Source: Anaerolineales bacterium (lineage in GTDB: Bacteria; Chloroflexota; Anaerolineae; Anaerolineales; UBA11858). Taken from it: 56,327 bases of DNA. The stretch covers positions 1-56,327 of the forward strand of contig JADHTJ010000011.1 in assembly GCA_016785015.1 (NCBI GenBank). The letters run 5' to 3'. Made by a program: the position numbers and the translations under genes. Below, piece after piece: positions 49,156 through 56,327 of the stretch (its first letter is position 1; each line of letters begins with the position of its first letter). The notes under the pieces were generated by a model that was not told the DNA's origin, did no database searches, and saw only the letters and a list, made by a program, of their open reading frames with translations.

Positions 49156-49998
49156 GTGACAGATAATCACGATCTGCCTGTTTTGAGAATATTGCCAGTT
49201 GAAGCCTTGGTTTTACACGAGTATTTCGACGTGCAACGTACCCCTCCAATTGTTGAAAGCATAAAAAGCAGTGGCGTATTGCGAAACCCGCCTATCGTAG
49301 TACCGATGGAAGATGATACTGAACGGTATATGGTGATCGACGGTGCCAACCGCACAACAGCGTTCCAAAGCTTAGGACTTCCCCATATCCTGGTACAGGT
49401 GGTCGCCTCCGATAATCCGGGCTTAAACCTGTCTTCATGGAATCACGTCATTTGGGGAGTTTCCCCCGATGATTTACTGCACGGGATCATGGATATCCCT
49501 CACCTGGCTCTGCAGCCTACTGATTCTGCACAGGTTTCCAGAACCCTAATGGATGTTCATTCTGTGGCTGTGCTTAACTGCCCGAATGGCGATACCTATG
49601 ACTTGCGCACAGCAAGGCTGATGTTCTTGCACCATATCGAAATATTGAATGAAGTTGTAAACAGTTATGCAGCTCGGGCATCCCTGGATCGAACCCAATT
49701 GACAGATTTGACCTCGTTCCAACATAATTATCCCGAACTGAGCGGGCTGCTGATAATGCCATCTTTCCGGATTGATCAGATTCTTCAAGCGGTTAGACAA
49801 GGACAGTTCATGCCTCCGGGGAGTACACGCTTTACCATCTCGCCGCGTGCTTTGCGGTTGAATTATCCGCTGGAAAAACTGGCCGCACAAAAATCCTTGC
49901 AAGAGAAGAATGCAGAATTGCAGACTTGGGTCCAAGAGTGTTTATCCAAAAAACGACTACGCTACTACGCAGAAGCCACATATTTATTTGACGAGTAG
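49156..49998 (+). CDS. ParB/sulfiredoxin-fold protein (SbnI/SerK-like?)
   Basis: A 280-residue protein with a ParB N-terminal-type domain: LRILPVEALVLHEYFD, IVESIKSSGVLRNPPIVVPM, and DGANRTTAFQSLGL in place of the GERR motif of true ParB. The DGANRTTA form recalls the SbnI/SerK branch, which includes free-serine kinases. The C-terminal 180 residues have no helix-turn-helix of chromosome-partitioning type. ParA and parS are absent. The start is GTG; TAGGAT directly upstream can be read either as a Shine-Dalgarno (AGGA) or, with preceding TGT, as an extended -10 of a leaderless mRNA. The fold is likely; kinase activity is only a suggestion. Confidence 0.6.
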   Translation: MTDNHDLPVLRILPVEALVLHEYFDVQRTPPIVESIKSSGVLRNPPIVVPMEDDTERYMVIDGANRTTAFQSLGLPHILVQVVASDNPGLNLSSWNHVIWGVSPDDLLHGIMDIPHLALQPTDSAQVSRTLMDVHSVAVLNCPNGDTYDLRTARLMFLHHIEILNEVVNSYAARASLDRTQLTDLTSFQHNYPELSGLLIMPSFRIDQILQAVRQGQFMPPGSTRFTISPRALRLNYPLEKLAAQKSLQEKNAELQTWVQECLSKKRLRYYAEATYLFDE

Positions 49999-50008
49999 AG
50001 GTGTGCTA

Positions 50009-50971
50009 ATGACGAAACGAAGAGTTTTTTCTATTCTAATAGCGCTATTAGTTGCTTTGATGGCTTGCAGTCTCGTTACGGGAGAAGTCATTGAGCCCGA
50101 AGTTCCGGCTGTGGAAACCAACCTACCCTCAGATGCGGCCACGCTACACCCGACATCCCCGACATCCGAAGAACCTACCTCTCCCCCGCCCCCGACACAG
50201 GAGGCTCTGGCTACCCCTGAGAGGACGCCCGATAGGGTGCCCGAATTTGGAGTCATTCTTGTCTCCGAGGGAGACGTGCTCAATGTGCGCTCTGGCCCCG
50301 GGGTGGAAAACGGCATCATCGACACCTTAGATCCTCACGCTATAGGCATCACCATGACGGGTAACCGCCAAAAAGTCGATACTTCAATGTGGGTGGAAAT
50401 TGAGACTCTATCAGGAACTATGGGATGGGTTAATGCTCATTTCCTCACCGAGATCGTCGACAATAATGTGTTTTGCGATGACCCAGAAGTGACCTCCCTG
50501 ATCGACAAATTCATTTCTGCGATCCAGACACGAGATGGCAATGTGGCCAGCCAATTAGTAAGCCCGATCGATGGCTTGACGATCCGTGTCAGTTGGTGGA
50601 ACCCAGAAGTTACATTCTCAGCGAAAGAGATGAACCGCATTTTTGAGAATCCCGCCACGTACGATTGGGGCACCCAAGATGGCAGCGGATTTCCCATTCA
50701 GGGAACATTCAGCGATGAAATTCTCCCCTGGATGGATGACATCCTCAACGTGGAATATAGTCAGCATTGCAACGATCTTGATAATGGCAGTGGTCCTTCA
50801 GCCGGATTCGTAATCTGGCCTTTTGAATACCAAAACATCAACTATTTTGCCATATACCGCTCAGCGCCAGCAGACCAAGAACTCGATTGGCGCACCTGGG
50901 CTATCGGGATTTCGTACCACAAAGGCAAACCCTATATCGCGTTTATGGTTCAATACCACTGGGAAATCTAA
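50009..50971 (+). CDS. Lipoprotein with bacterial SH3 domain
   Basis: A 320-residue secreted protein: signal peptide with lipobox LMACSL (Cys18), Pro/Ser/Thr linker (TSPTSEEPTSPPPPTQ), then an SH3-type domain (LVSEGDVLNVRSGPGVENGIIDTLD...MWVEIETLSGTMGWVNAHFL). The final 170 residues (VISLIDKFISAI-like segment, SAGFVIWPFEYQNINYFAIYRS) are of unknown fold. SH3 domains of this kind usually bind cell-wall peptides. AGAGGTG precedes the ATG; 33 upstream in-frame codons overlap the previous gene and were excluded. It is 10 bp after the ParB-fold gene, so cotranscription is likely. Confidence 0.75.
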   Translation: MTKRRVFSILIALLVALMACSLVTGEVIEPEVPAVETNLPSDAATLHPTSPTSEEPTSPPPPTQEALATPERTPDRVPEFGVILVSEGDVLNVRSGPGVENGIIDTLDPHAIGITMTGNRQKVDTSMWVEIETLSGTMGWVNAHFLTEIVDNNVFCDDPEVTSLIDKFISAIQTRDGNVASQLVSPIDGLTIRVSWWNPEVTFSAKEMNRIFENPATYDWGTQDGSGFPIQGTFSDEILPWMDDILNVEYSQHCNDLDNGSGPSAGFVIWPFEYQNINYFAIYRSAPADQELDWRTWAIGISYHKGKPYIAFMVQYHWEI

Positions 50972-51050
50972 AGGAATCACTGTGCAAAAACAGGAGACTT
51001 CCGAAGTCTGTACTTCGAGATACTGGAGAAACATATAATAGGAATGAAAC

Positions 51051-51455
51051 ATGTCAATGGATATATTCTTTGCAGACCCTGATGATGTGCCCTTGCCCCC
51101 TGAAGAAGTGCGCATTCGAGAATTCAAGGCTAACCCCTGGCCCGATGGCCGGCGAGTTAAGATCTACCTGGAAGTGACTCCCTTTCAGAAACGACCCAGC
51201 GGTGAAGTTCTTATCACAGATCAATCTGGCCAACCGGTAGCCTCAGCCAACATCATCGAGACCATTGATCCCAAGATGGAGATCAATATGCACTTACGAA
51301 CGGCAGAAACAAGCGGCAATTTCACTGTTTCCGTCGTACTCTTCTACCTTGCAGATATCGAGGAAGATCAACCGGAGTTGGAAGACAAACCCATCGGCCC
51401 ACCCGAGCGTATGGTCATCGATGAAGCGCAAACAACTTTCGAGATTGGAGAGTAA
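51051..51455 (+). CDS. Small soluble protein of unknown function
   Basis: A 134-residue ORF, 79 bp after the SH3 lipoprotein gene on the same strand. The sequence is acidic with alternating strand-like segments (RVKIYLEVTPFQKRPSGEVLITDQSGQPV, NMHLRTAETSGNFTVSVVLFYLA), compatible with a small beta-sandwich. No signal peptide or catalytic motif is seen. Two ATGs (51051, 51057) are possible; AGGA lies about 9 nt before the first. TATAAT 11 nt before the ATG could be its promoter. Composition is normal for a real gene; the function is not known. Confidence 0.65.
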   Translation: MSMDIFFADPDDVPLPPEEVRIREFKANPWPDGRRVKIYLEVTPFQKRPSGEVLITDQSGQPVASANIIETIDPKMEINMHLRTAETSGNFTVSVVLFYLADIEEDQPELEDKPIGPPERMVIDEAQTTFEIGE

Positions 51456-51460
51456 GGATT

Positions 51461-51505
51461 GGAGATTGGATATCTGAAGTTGGAATTCGTCCATATCCAA
51501 TCTCC
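51461..51505. repeat. Hairpin made of GGAGATTGGATAT arms
   Basis: GGAGATTGGATAT and ATATCCAATCTCC form a perfect 13-bp stem around a 19-nt loop directly after the small gene. It may act as a terminator, although there is no T-run. The arms share their words with the tandem repeat at 14868. Confidence 0.6.
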
Positions 51506-51542
51506 ATTATCTAACTTCTAAAATCTAACTCCCAAACCAACC

Positions 51543-52925
51543 ATGCCCGACCTCCCAAATCCCTTTCTAACACGCATGCAGCAGCAACTAGGGGATGAAT
51601 ATGCTGATTTTCTGGCTAGCTACGATCAACCCCCTGATATTGGGTTGCGCGTCAACACATTGAAGCTTTCGCCAGAAGAGTTCAAGTTGATTTCACCATT
51701 TCAACTGACGCCGATCCCCTGGGTTCCCTCAGGGTTTACTGTTCCAACTGATTCGCGCCCCGGCAAGCATCCCTATCACACCGCCGGGTTGTACTATTTG
51801 CAAGACCCCTCTGCACATGCTGTGGCTGAGTTGTTGGCTCCGCAACCTGGAGAGCGCGTCCTGGATTTGGCCGCTGCGCCCGGGGGGAAAGCTACGCATC
51901 TTGCCGCCCTGATGGCTGGCGAGGGCCTGTTGGTTGCCAATGATTTAAACCATCGACGAGCGCAAGTTTTGGCCAAAAATCTGGAACGATGGGGGACGCG
52001 TAACACGGTAGTTCTGAACGAAACGCCTACTCGTTTGGTAGAGCACTTTGGCGCTTATTTCGACCGTGTTCTCGTCGACGCGCCCTGTTCGGGCGAAGGC
52101 ATGTTCCGCAAAGATTTGGACGCCCGCACTGAGTGGATGCCCAAACTGGTGCAGAGTTGTGCCATTCGCCAAGACGCCATCCTGGTTGACGCGGCAAAAT
52201 TAGTCCGACCCGGCGGCACACTTGCTTATGCCACTTGCACCTTTGCCCCAGAAGAAGACGAAGACACCATCGCGCGCTTTTTAGATAGGCAGCCCGAATT
52301 CGAGCTGATCGATCCGCCGCGCTTTGATGGTTTTTCTCCTGGCCAACCTGACTGGCTATCAAACGATCAAAACTACCCTATGCAACACACTGTCCGCCTG
52401 TGGCCGCACCGTGCCCCTGGCGAAGGTCATTTCATTGCTATTCTCAAGAAGAATGATCAAGATGGGCATAAACTATCCAGTTCTACTCCTTTACTCCTCG
52501 ACCCCTTACCCCCTGAAGCCAAACATTATTACCAACAATTCACCGACAAAACCCTTAATTGGCAACCTCCCGAAGACCACCTTTCCTTGATGGGTTCCCA
52601 CCTCTACCAAATTCCCGATGATAGTCCCGACTTGCGCGGTTTGAAGGTTATCCATTGGGGCTGGTGGTTGGGCACGATGAAGAAGAAGCGCTTTGAGCCA
52701 TCTCATGCCCTGGGAATGGGATTGCACGCTGGCGATGTCCACAATACGTTGCCGTTATCACTCGATGATCCTGCTGTAGCAAAATACCTACGCGGTGAAG
52801 TATTACCTTCATCAGGGGATGACGGCTGGGCGTTGGTGACTATTGATGGATACCCTTTGGGATGGGGTAAGCGTGTACAAGGTCGGTTGAAGACTCACTT
52901 GCCCAAATGGCTGCGACAGTTTTAA
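51543..52925 (+). CDS. RsmF-like rRNA cytosine-C5 methyltransferase (NOL1/NOP2/Sun family)
   Basis: Methylates a cytosine of rRNA at C5 using SAM. The N-terminal region LPNPFLTRMQQQLGDEYADFLASYDQPPDIGLRVNTLKL is typical of RsmF. The SAM motif is VLDLAAAPGGKATHLAALM. The two catalytic cysteines are Cys182 (DAPCSGEG) and Cys232 (YATCTFAPEED). The C-terminal 180 residues follow the RsmF RNA-binding extension (HALGMGLHAGD, LPLSLDDPAVAKYLRGE, WALVTIDGYPLGWGK). No Shine-Dalgarno site is seen before the ATG, which follows an A/C-rich leader. The exact target base cannot be told. Confidence 0.88.
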   Translation: MPDLPNPFLTRMQQQLGDEYADFLASYDQPPDIGLRVNTLKLSPEEFKLISPFQLTPIPWVPSGFTVPTDSRPGKHPYHTAGLYYLQDPSAHAVAELLAPQPGERVLDLAAAPGGKATHLAALMAGEGLLVANDLNHRRAQVLAKNLERWGTRNTVVLNETPTRLVEHFGAYFDRVLVDAPCSGEGMFRKDLDARTEWMPKLVQSCAIRQDAILVDAAKLVRPGGTLAYATCTFAPEEDEDTIARFLDRQPEFELIDPPRFDGFSPGQPDWLSNDQNYPMQHTVRLWPHRAPGEGHFIAILKKNDQDGHKLSSSTPLLLDPLPPEAKHYYQQFTDKTLNWQPPEDHLSLMGSHLYQIPDDSPDLRGLKVIHWGWWLGTMKKKRFEPSHALGMGLHAGDVHNTLPLSLDDPAVAKYLRGEVLPSSGDDGWALVTIDGYPLGWGKRVQGRLKTHLPKWLRQF

Positions 52926-53060
52926 GCCAGGTTTGATTATTGCAACGAAGAAACCACGAAGAACACTAAGCAACACAAAGGTGCAAAATTAACTTTATAC
53001 ACTTCGTGAAAACTTCGTGCCCTTTGTGGTAAAACGCTGATCCAACGTACAATGAAACCC
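52926..53060. repeat. Imperfect intergenic palindrome with CACGAAG words
   Basis: AACCACGAAGAACAC on the left faces ACTTCGTGCCCTTTGTGGT on the right, giving an imperfect stem. Similar short intergenic palindromes occur widely in environmental bacterial genomes. Borders are unclear and there is no second copy in the window. Confidence 0.4.
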
Positions 53061-53061
53061 G

Positions 53062-53070
53062 TGTTAAAAT
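53062..53070 (+). promoter_or_regulatory. Extended -10 box directly before the TolB-like gene
   Basis: TGTTAAAAT is followed by exactly 6 nt and then ATG 53077. No ribosome site is present. Leaderless arrangement. Confidence 0.55.
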
Positions 53071-53076
53071 CTAGCC

Positions 53077-55086
53077 ATGATCCCGCCCACTGACCCCAAC
53101 AGGGGTAATGATTTTAATGAGCAGCAAAATAATCGACATACTCGAAGATCGCGTCGAATCAACGTTTCACTGCTGACATTAATATTGTTGTTGACCATAA
53201 ACCTGATCATTTTGATGGTCTTGGCTTGGCCGATTTTAAAGACTCGCTTTGGGCTTTCTGACTTGCTATCTTCGGGGGAGCATGCCTCGTTTGAGACGAC
53301 CCCTTCTGCTAGTGCAGTTGAAATATCACAAGATACTCCAGTTCCCACTCGTACGCCAATTCCGCCTGAGGCAGCCGGCTTACTGATCCTCTCGATGCAA
53401 GAGGGATTGGATACACATCTATTTGCCTATAACCCTCTTGATAGGACCGGCGAGACCGTTCCTCTGACGCGCTTATCGGATGGCCCCTGGCAAGATATCA
53501 CGCCCGCCCTCAGTCCCGATGGGCATCGCTTAGCTTTTGCATCAACACGTGATGGGGAATGGCAAATCTATCTCTGGGATTTGGAACGCAATGTGACCTC
53601 CCACCTGACGGATACGCCGGGATATAAAGCTTCTCCCTCATGGTCACCGGATGGCATGTGGATGGCCTATGAACGTTATTTTGATAACAATCTAGAGATT
53701 TTTATCCAGCAAGCCGAATTGGGCGCCGAAGCGATCCGACTTACGGGCAGCTTGGCCGCCGATTTCTCGCCGGCCTGGTCGCCAGGGGGACGACATATTG
53801 CGTTTATCTCCACGCGCAGCGGACGAGAGCAGGTTTGGCTGGCCGATCTGGATAAGAGTGGGGAGGATCGCATCGTCGCGCTGGAGAATATCGGCGAAGC
53901 CAGAGCCGCCCACCCTGTCTGGTCACCAGATGGCCGCTACCTGACTTGGGGTGCCGTGATGGATGATGGCTGGCATATGATATATCTTTGGGATAGTACA
54001 GCCCCCGAAGCTGCCCCACGCCCTGTTGGAGTGGGGGATCATCCCGCCTGGAGCCGCGACAGTCAAATTCTCTATACCACCTTGGAAACGCCCTACCAAT
54101 CTTATCTGACAGCCTACCTGGTTGAGCAACCAGATATCGTATGGTTGCCTCCCATGCTTATGCCCGGTGCAGTCGAAGAACTGGTCTGGGTCAATTATTC
54201 AGTCAATGACTTGCTGCCTGAGATCATTAGCCCTTCGCCTACGCCGCTTTGGAACCCTAACATGAATCTCGACCCTGAAGTTCCTGGTGGTCGTTGGGGT
54301 TTGGTTGATCTCCAAAATGTGGATGCACCCTTTCCACAACTGCACGACCGTGTGGATGAAGCCTTCGAAGCTTTGCGGGCTATGCTTTCTGAGCAGGTCG
54401 GTTGGGATGCGCTATCCACCCTTGAAAATGCCTATGTGCCGCTGACAGCACCGCTCACACCGGGTTTGCAGGGGGATTGGCTTTATACCGGTCGAGCTTT
54501 CGCGGTAAATACATTACCCATCAACGCCGGTTGGATGGTTGTGGTGCGTGAGGATTATGGCCAAGAAACTTATTGGCGCATTTTCCTGCGCGAACGTTTC
54601 CAGGATGGCGCTAAGGGACGACCATTGCGCGCCTTACCCTGGGATTTCAACGCTCGTTATCGCGCTGAAACAGATGCTTATGAACAGGGAGGCGCGCTGG
54701 CAGAAGGAGTACAACCGGGCTATTGGATTGACATGACTCAGTTGGCAGCCTCTTATGGCTGGAAGCGGTTGCCGTCCCTGCAAACGTGGCAGTCTGTGCT
54801 TTCGGCGGCGCGTTTCAATGAATTTGTGCGCAGTGATGATTTGGAATGGATCATTGCCATGATGGAGCTATACCCGGAAGATGTTTTGCTTTCTCCTACA
54901 CCCATCCCCACAGCCACCCAAACGCCCACAATCACGGATACTCCCACTGCGACCCAAACACCTACGGTCACCCAAACGCCAACTGTCACCTGGACTGGTC
55001 AACCCACGTCGACGATCACGTTCACTCCAACGATCACGTCCACACCTACGGCCACAGATACAACTCATCCCAAGCCGACGCCATGA
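53077..55086 (+). CDS. Membrane-anchored TolB-like beta-propeller protein
   Basis: A 669-residue protein: short basic cytoplasmic tail, one membrane helix (about 30-52, LLTLILLLTINLIILMVLAWPIL), Pro/Thr stalk, then PD40/WD40-like repeats (ALSPDGHRLAFASTRDGEWQIYLWD, SWSPDGMWMAYERY, AWSPGGRHIAFISTRSGREQVWLAD, VWSPDGRYLTWGAV) making up a TolB-type propeller. A second domain of unknown type follows (about 420-600). The C-terminus is a long repeat of Thr-Pro-Thr (PTATQTPTITDTPTATQTPT), which would be an extended outer tail. It overlaps the M23 gene by ATGA and they are probably made together. Proteins of this kind are common in Anaerolineae; the role is unknown. Confidence 0.75.
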   Translation: MIPPTDPNRGNDFNEQQNNRHTRRSRRINVSLLTLILLLTINLIILMVLAWPILKTRFGLSDLLSSGEHASFETTPSASAVEISQDTPVPTRTPIPPEAAGLLILSMQEGLDTHLFAYNPLDRTGETVPLTRLSDGPWQDITPALSPDGHRLAFASTRDGEWQIYLWDLERNVTSHLTDTPGYKASPSWSPDGMWMAYERYFDNNLEIFIQQAELGAEAIRLTGSLAADFSPAWSPGGRHIAFISTRSGREQVWLADLDKSGEDRIVALENIGEARAAHPVWSPDGRYLTWGAVMDDGWHMIYLWDSTAPEAAPRPVGVGDHPAWSRDSQILYTTLETPYQSYLTAYLVEQPDIVWLPPMLMPGAVEELVWVNYSVNDLLPEIISPSPTPLWNPNMNLDPEVPGGRWGLVDLQNVDAPFPQLHDRVDEAFEALRAMLSEQVGWDALSTLENAYVPLTAPLTPGLQGDWLYTGRAFAVNTLPINAGWMVVVREDYGQETYWRIFLRERFQDGAKGRPLRALPWDFNARYRAETDAYEQGGALAEGVQPGYWIDMTQLAASYGWKRLPSLQTWQSVLSAARFNEFVRSDDLEWIIAMMELYPEDVLLSPTPIPTATQTPTITDTPTATQTPTVTQTPTVTWTGQPTSTITFTPTITSTPTATDTTHPKPTP

Positions 55087-56198
55087 AATATCTCAAGCAA
55101 GTGATTGTATTTGGTAGCCTGTGTTTGCTATCTGCATGCGCCTTTCTGGGAGATTTTATTGGATCAGGTCAGGAGGCAGAACTCCCCCCGGGAACAAGCA
55201 CCAGCCAACCCTCCGCAACTGTGCCTCCCACGCAGGTGGTTGCTGCCATTGAGGCGGATTCTGTTTCCGAAGCGGATTCCCAAATCCCCACCCCAGTGCC
55301 TGATCCATTGATCATCGATTTCCCTGAAGCCGAGCCCGCCCCGGTTTCAGCCTGGCGACCCCCTTTGTATCCTATCCCTTGGGCGCCAACCCCTTACGAT
55401 CATTTTTATTTCGCCCGCCCCATCGCGGCTGACGAAGTCAACTGGCCCGCGGCCGATTATCGTTACGGCGGAGTTTTCTTTGAAAATGTTGTCCACACAG
55501 GTGTAGATATCCCCGCGCCCTTAGGCACGCCAGTATTGGCGGCGGCCGATGGTAAGGTCATATGGGCAGGGTATGGATTATACGGCGGCATCCCTGGAGA
55601 CCGCAGCGACCCATATGGGCGGGCGGTGATGATCCGGCATGATTTTGGTTTTCAGGGGCAGCGGCTGCATACTGTTTATGGCCACTTAGAAGAAGTTTTT
55701 GTACCCAATGGCCAATATGTTTCGGCTGGTGATCTGCTGGGTCTAGTTGGGGATACCGGTTTTGTGACCGGCCCACACTTACACATGGAAGTGCGCTGGG
55801 GTGAAGTTGGCTTTTTCGACACCTTGAACCCAGAGTTGTGGCTGGTGCCGCCGCAAGGTTGGGGCGTGCTGGTTGCCCGTCTCTCTCGCACAGGTGGTGG
55901 TGATCTACAGGAACACTACATGAAAATTTCATCGATCTATACCGGTCAGGTTTGGCAGGGCAGAACATATGCCAACGGAGCTATAAACAAAGATCCGTAT
56001 TACCAAGAAAACCTGGTGGTCAGCGATTTGCCCGCGGGGTTGTATGAGATTTCGACATCCTATATTGGGAAACTCTACACAACAACGATTGAGATACATC
56101 CCGGCAGGGTGAGTTTTCTGAGATTTCAAGGTCGTGATGGATATTTTTTTGATCCGCCCACCTCGCCTGGGGAAGATTTTCTGCCAGTTCAGCCGTGA
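55083..56198 (+). CDS. M23-family (LytM-type) metallopeptidase lipoprotein
   Basis: Probable cell-wall endopeptidase cutting peptide cross-bridges. The 371-residue precursor has signal peptide and lipobox LLSACAF (Cys19), a Pro/Ser linker and then the M23 domain. Zinc ligands are visible: His138 and Asp142 in HTGVD, and His234 in HLH (232-234). The GTPVLAAADGKVIWAG and GDTGFVTGPHLHMEVRWG segments are typical. About 125 residues after the domain have no known match. The start is the ATG overlapping the previous stop (ATGA); an upstream in-frame ATG would translate the Thr-Pro repeat DNA in another frame into a His/Asn-rich oddity and was rejected. Confidence 0.88.
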   Translation: MKYLKQVIVFGSLCLLSACAFLGDFIGSGQEAELPPGTSTSQPSATVPPTQVVAAIEADSVSEADSQIPTPVPDPLIIDFPEAEPAPVSAWRPPLYPIPWAPTPYDHFYFARPIAADEVNWPAADYRYGGVFFENVVHTGVDIPAPLGTPVLAAADGKVIWAGYGLYGGIPGDRSDPYGRAVMIRHDFGFQGQRLHTVYGHLEEVFVPNGQYVSAGDLLGLVGDTGFVTGPHLHMEVRWGEVGFFDTLNPELWLVPPQGWGVLVARLSRTGGGDLQEHYMKISSIYTGQVWQGRTYANGAINKDPYYQENLVVSDLPAGLYEISTSYIGKLYTTTIEIHPGRVSFLRFQGRDGYFFDPPTSPGEDFLPVQP

Positions 56199-56327
56199 AG
56201 AAAGGGTAATTATTCGCGCAAAAGAGAGCGCAATCTAGGCTGAAGGACAGAGGAGATAGAAGGGATAAGAAAAACCAATACTTCGGACTCAAATGCGGGA
56301 ATACAGTAAGCTTTGGGGTATGCATAA

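Noticed and set aside
54846-55082. N-terminal extension of the M23 peptidase
   Set aside because: This part is the Thr-Pro repeat DNA of the previous gene read in another frame; the lipoprotein signal begins at 55083.
56199-56327. Minus-strand frame at the right edge
   Set aside because: It overlaps the end of the M23 gene, has no ribosome site and resembles nothing; the last 130 bp show no feature.

Overview
The window looks like a chromosomal segment of a bacterium of the Chloroflexota, probably class Anaerolineae. This is an inference from style and content, not from a marker gene. The signs are many lipoproteins and membrane proteins with long Pro/Thr/Ser linkers, several substrate-binding-protein ABC systems, PP2C/FHA-type signalling proteins, an AmmeMemoRadiSam-type enzyme beside a ferredoxin-like protein, and a PBP2a-like transpeptidase. 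Base composition is moderate. No phage, plasmid or CRISPR locus is visible.

Layout. 1-3.3 kb: a cyclase C-terminal fragment, tRNA-Arg(CCT), then a PhnD-like binding lipoprotein next to a HAMP-GGDEF diguanylate cyclase. 3.6-7.8 kb: divergent mobA and an AmrS-type radical SAM gene sharing one palindromic -10 box, a 4Fe-4S protein, and a BioF2-like acyltransferase. 8.0-14.4 kb: a phosphoprotein-signalling group consisting of a degenerate PPM/propeller protein, an active-looking PP2C, a vWA-FHA protein and a membrane protein. 14.4-14.8 kb: a chimeric remnant of xpt and guaA. 15.1-18.9 kb: maf, a penicillin-binding protein and rsgA (apparently starting with CTG). 19.3-28.8 kb: an ECF sigma factor, an orphan family 5 binding protein and a complete peptide-type ABC transporter. 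28.9-35.0 kb: a response regulator, tRNA-Gln(TTG), glmU, a CNNM/CBS protein, cdd, a DUF389-SH3 protein and a HAD protein. 35.4-40.7 kb: a BMP-type (nucleoside-like) ABC transporter. 41.0-44.1 kb (minus strand): a UroD-family protein, a small ORF and murJ. 44.1-49.0 kb: two degV genes around a zinc-ribbon membrane protein, tRNA-Arg(GCG) and an ArsR/SRPBCC pair. 49.2-56.2 kb: a ParB-fold protein, an SH3 lipoprotein, a small conserved-looking protein, an RsmF-like rRNA methyltransferase, a TolB-like protein and an M23 peptidase.

How genes work together. Two complete ABC importers (peptide type and nucleoside type) each have the binding-protein gene separated from the permease/ATPase genes by a terminator or an internal promoter. 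This would allow more binding protein than membrane complex. maf, PBP, murJ, glmU and the M23 peptidase are cell-envelope functions. PP2C, vWA-FHA and the degenerate PPM protein suggest Ser/Thr phosphorylation signalling, although no kinase lies in the window.

The most striking non-gene signal is a family of short non-autonomous elements (147, 147 and 158 bp). They share terminal inverted repeats of the type TGTATTnGTCAA and are flanked by unusually long direct repeats of 15-16 bp. Two of the three are inserted at the T-tract of strong terminators. The third is inside another repeat whose second copy in the window preserves the empty site. A second theme is leaderless or near-leaderless expression: several genes have an extended -10 box (TGnTAnnnT) about 6 nt before the start codon and no Shine-Dalgarno sequence.
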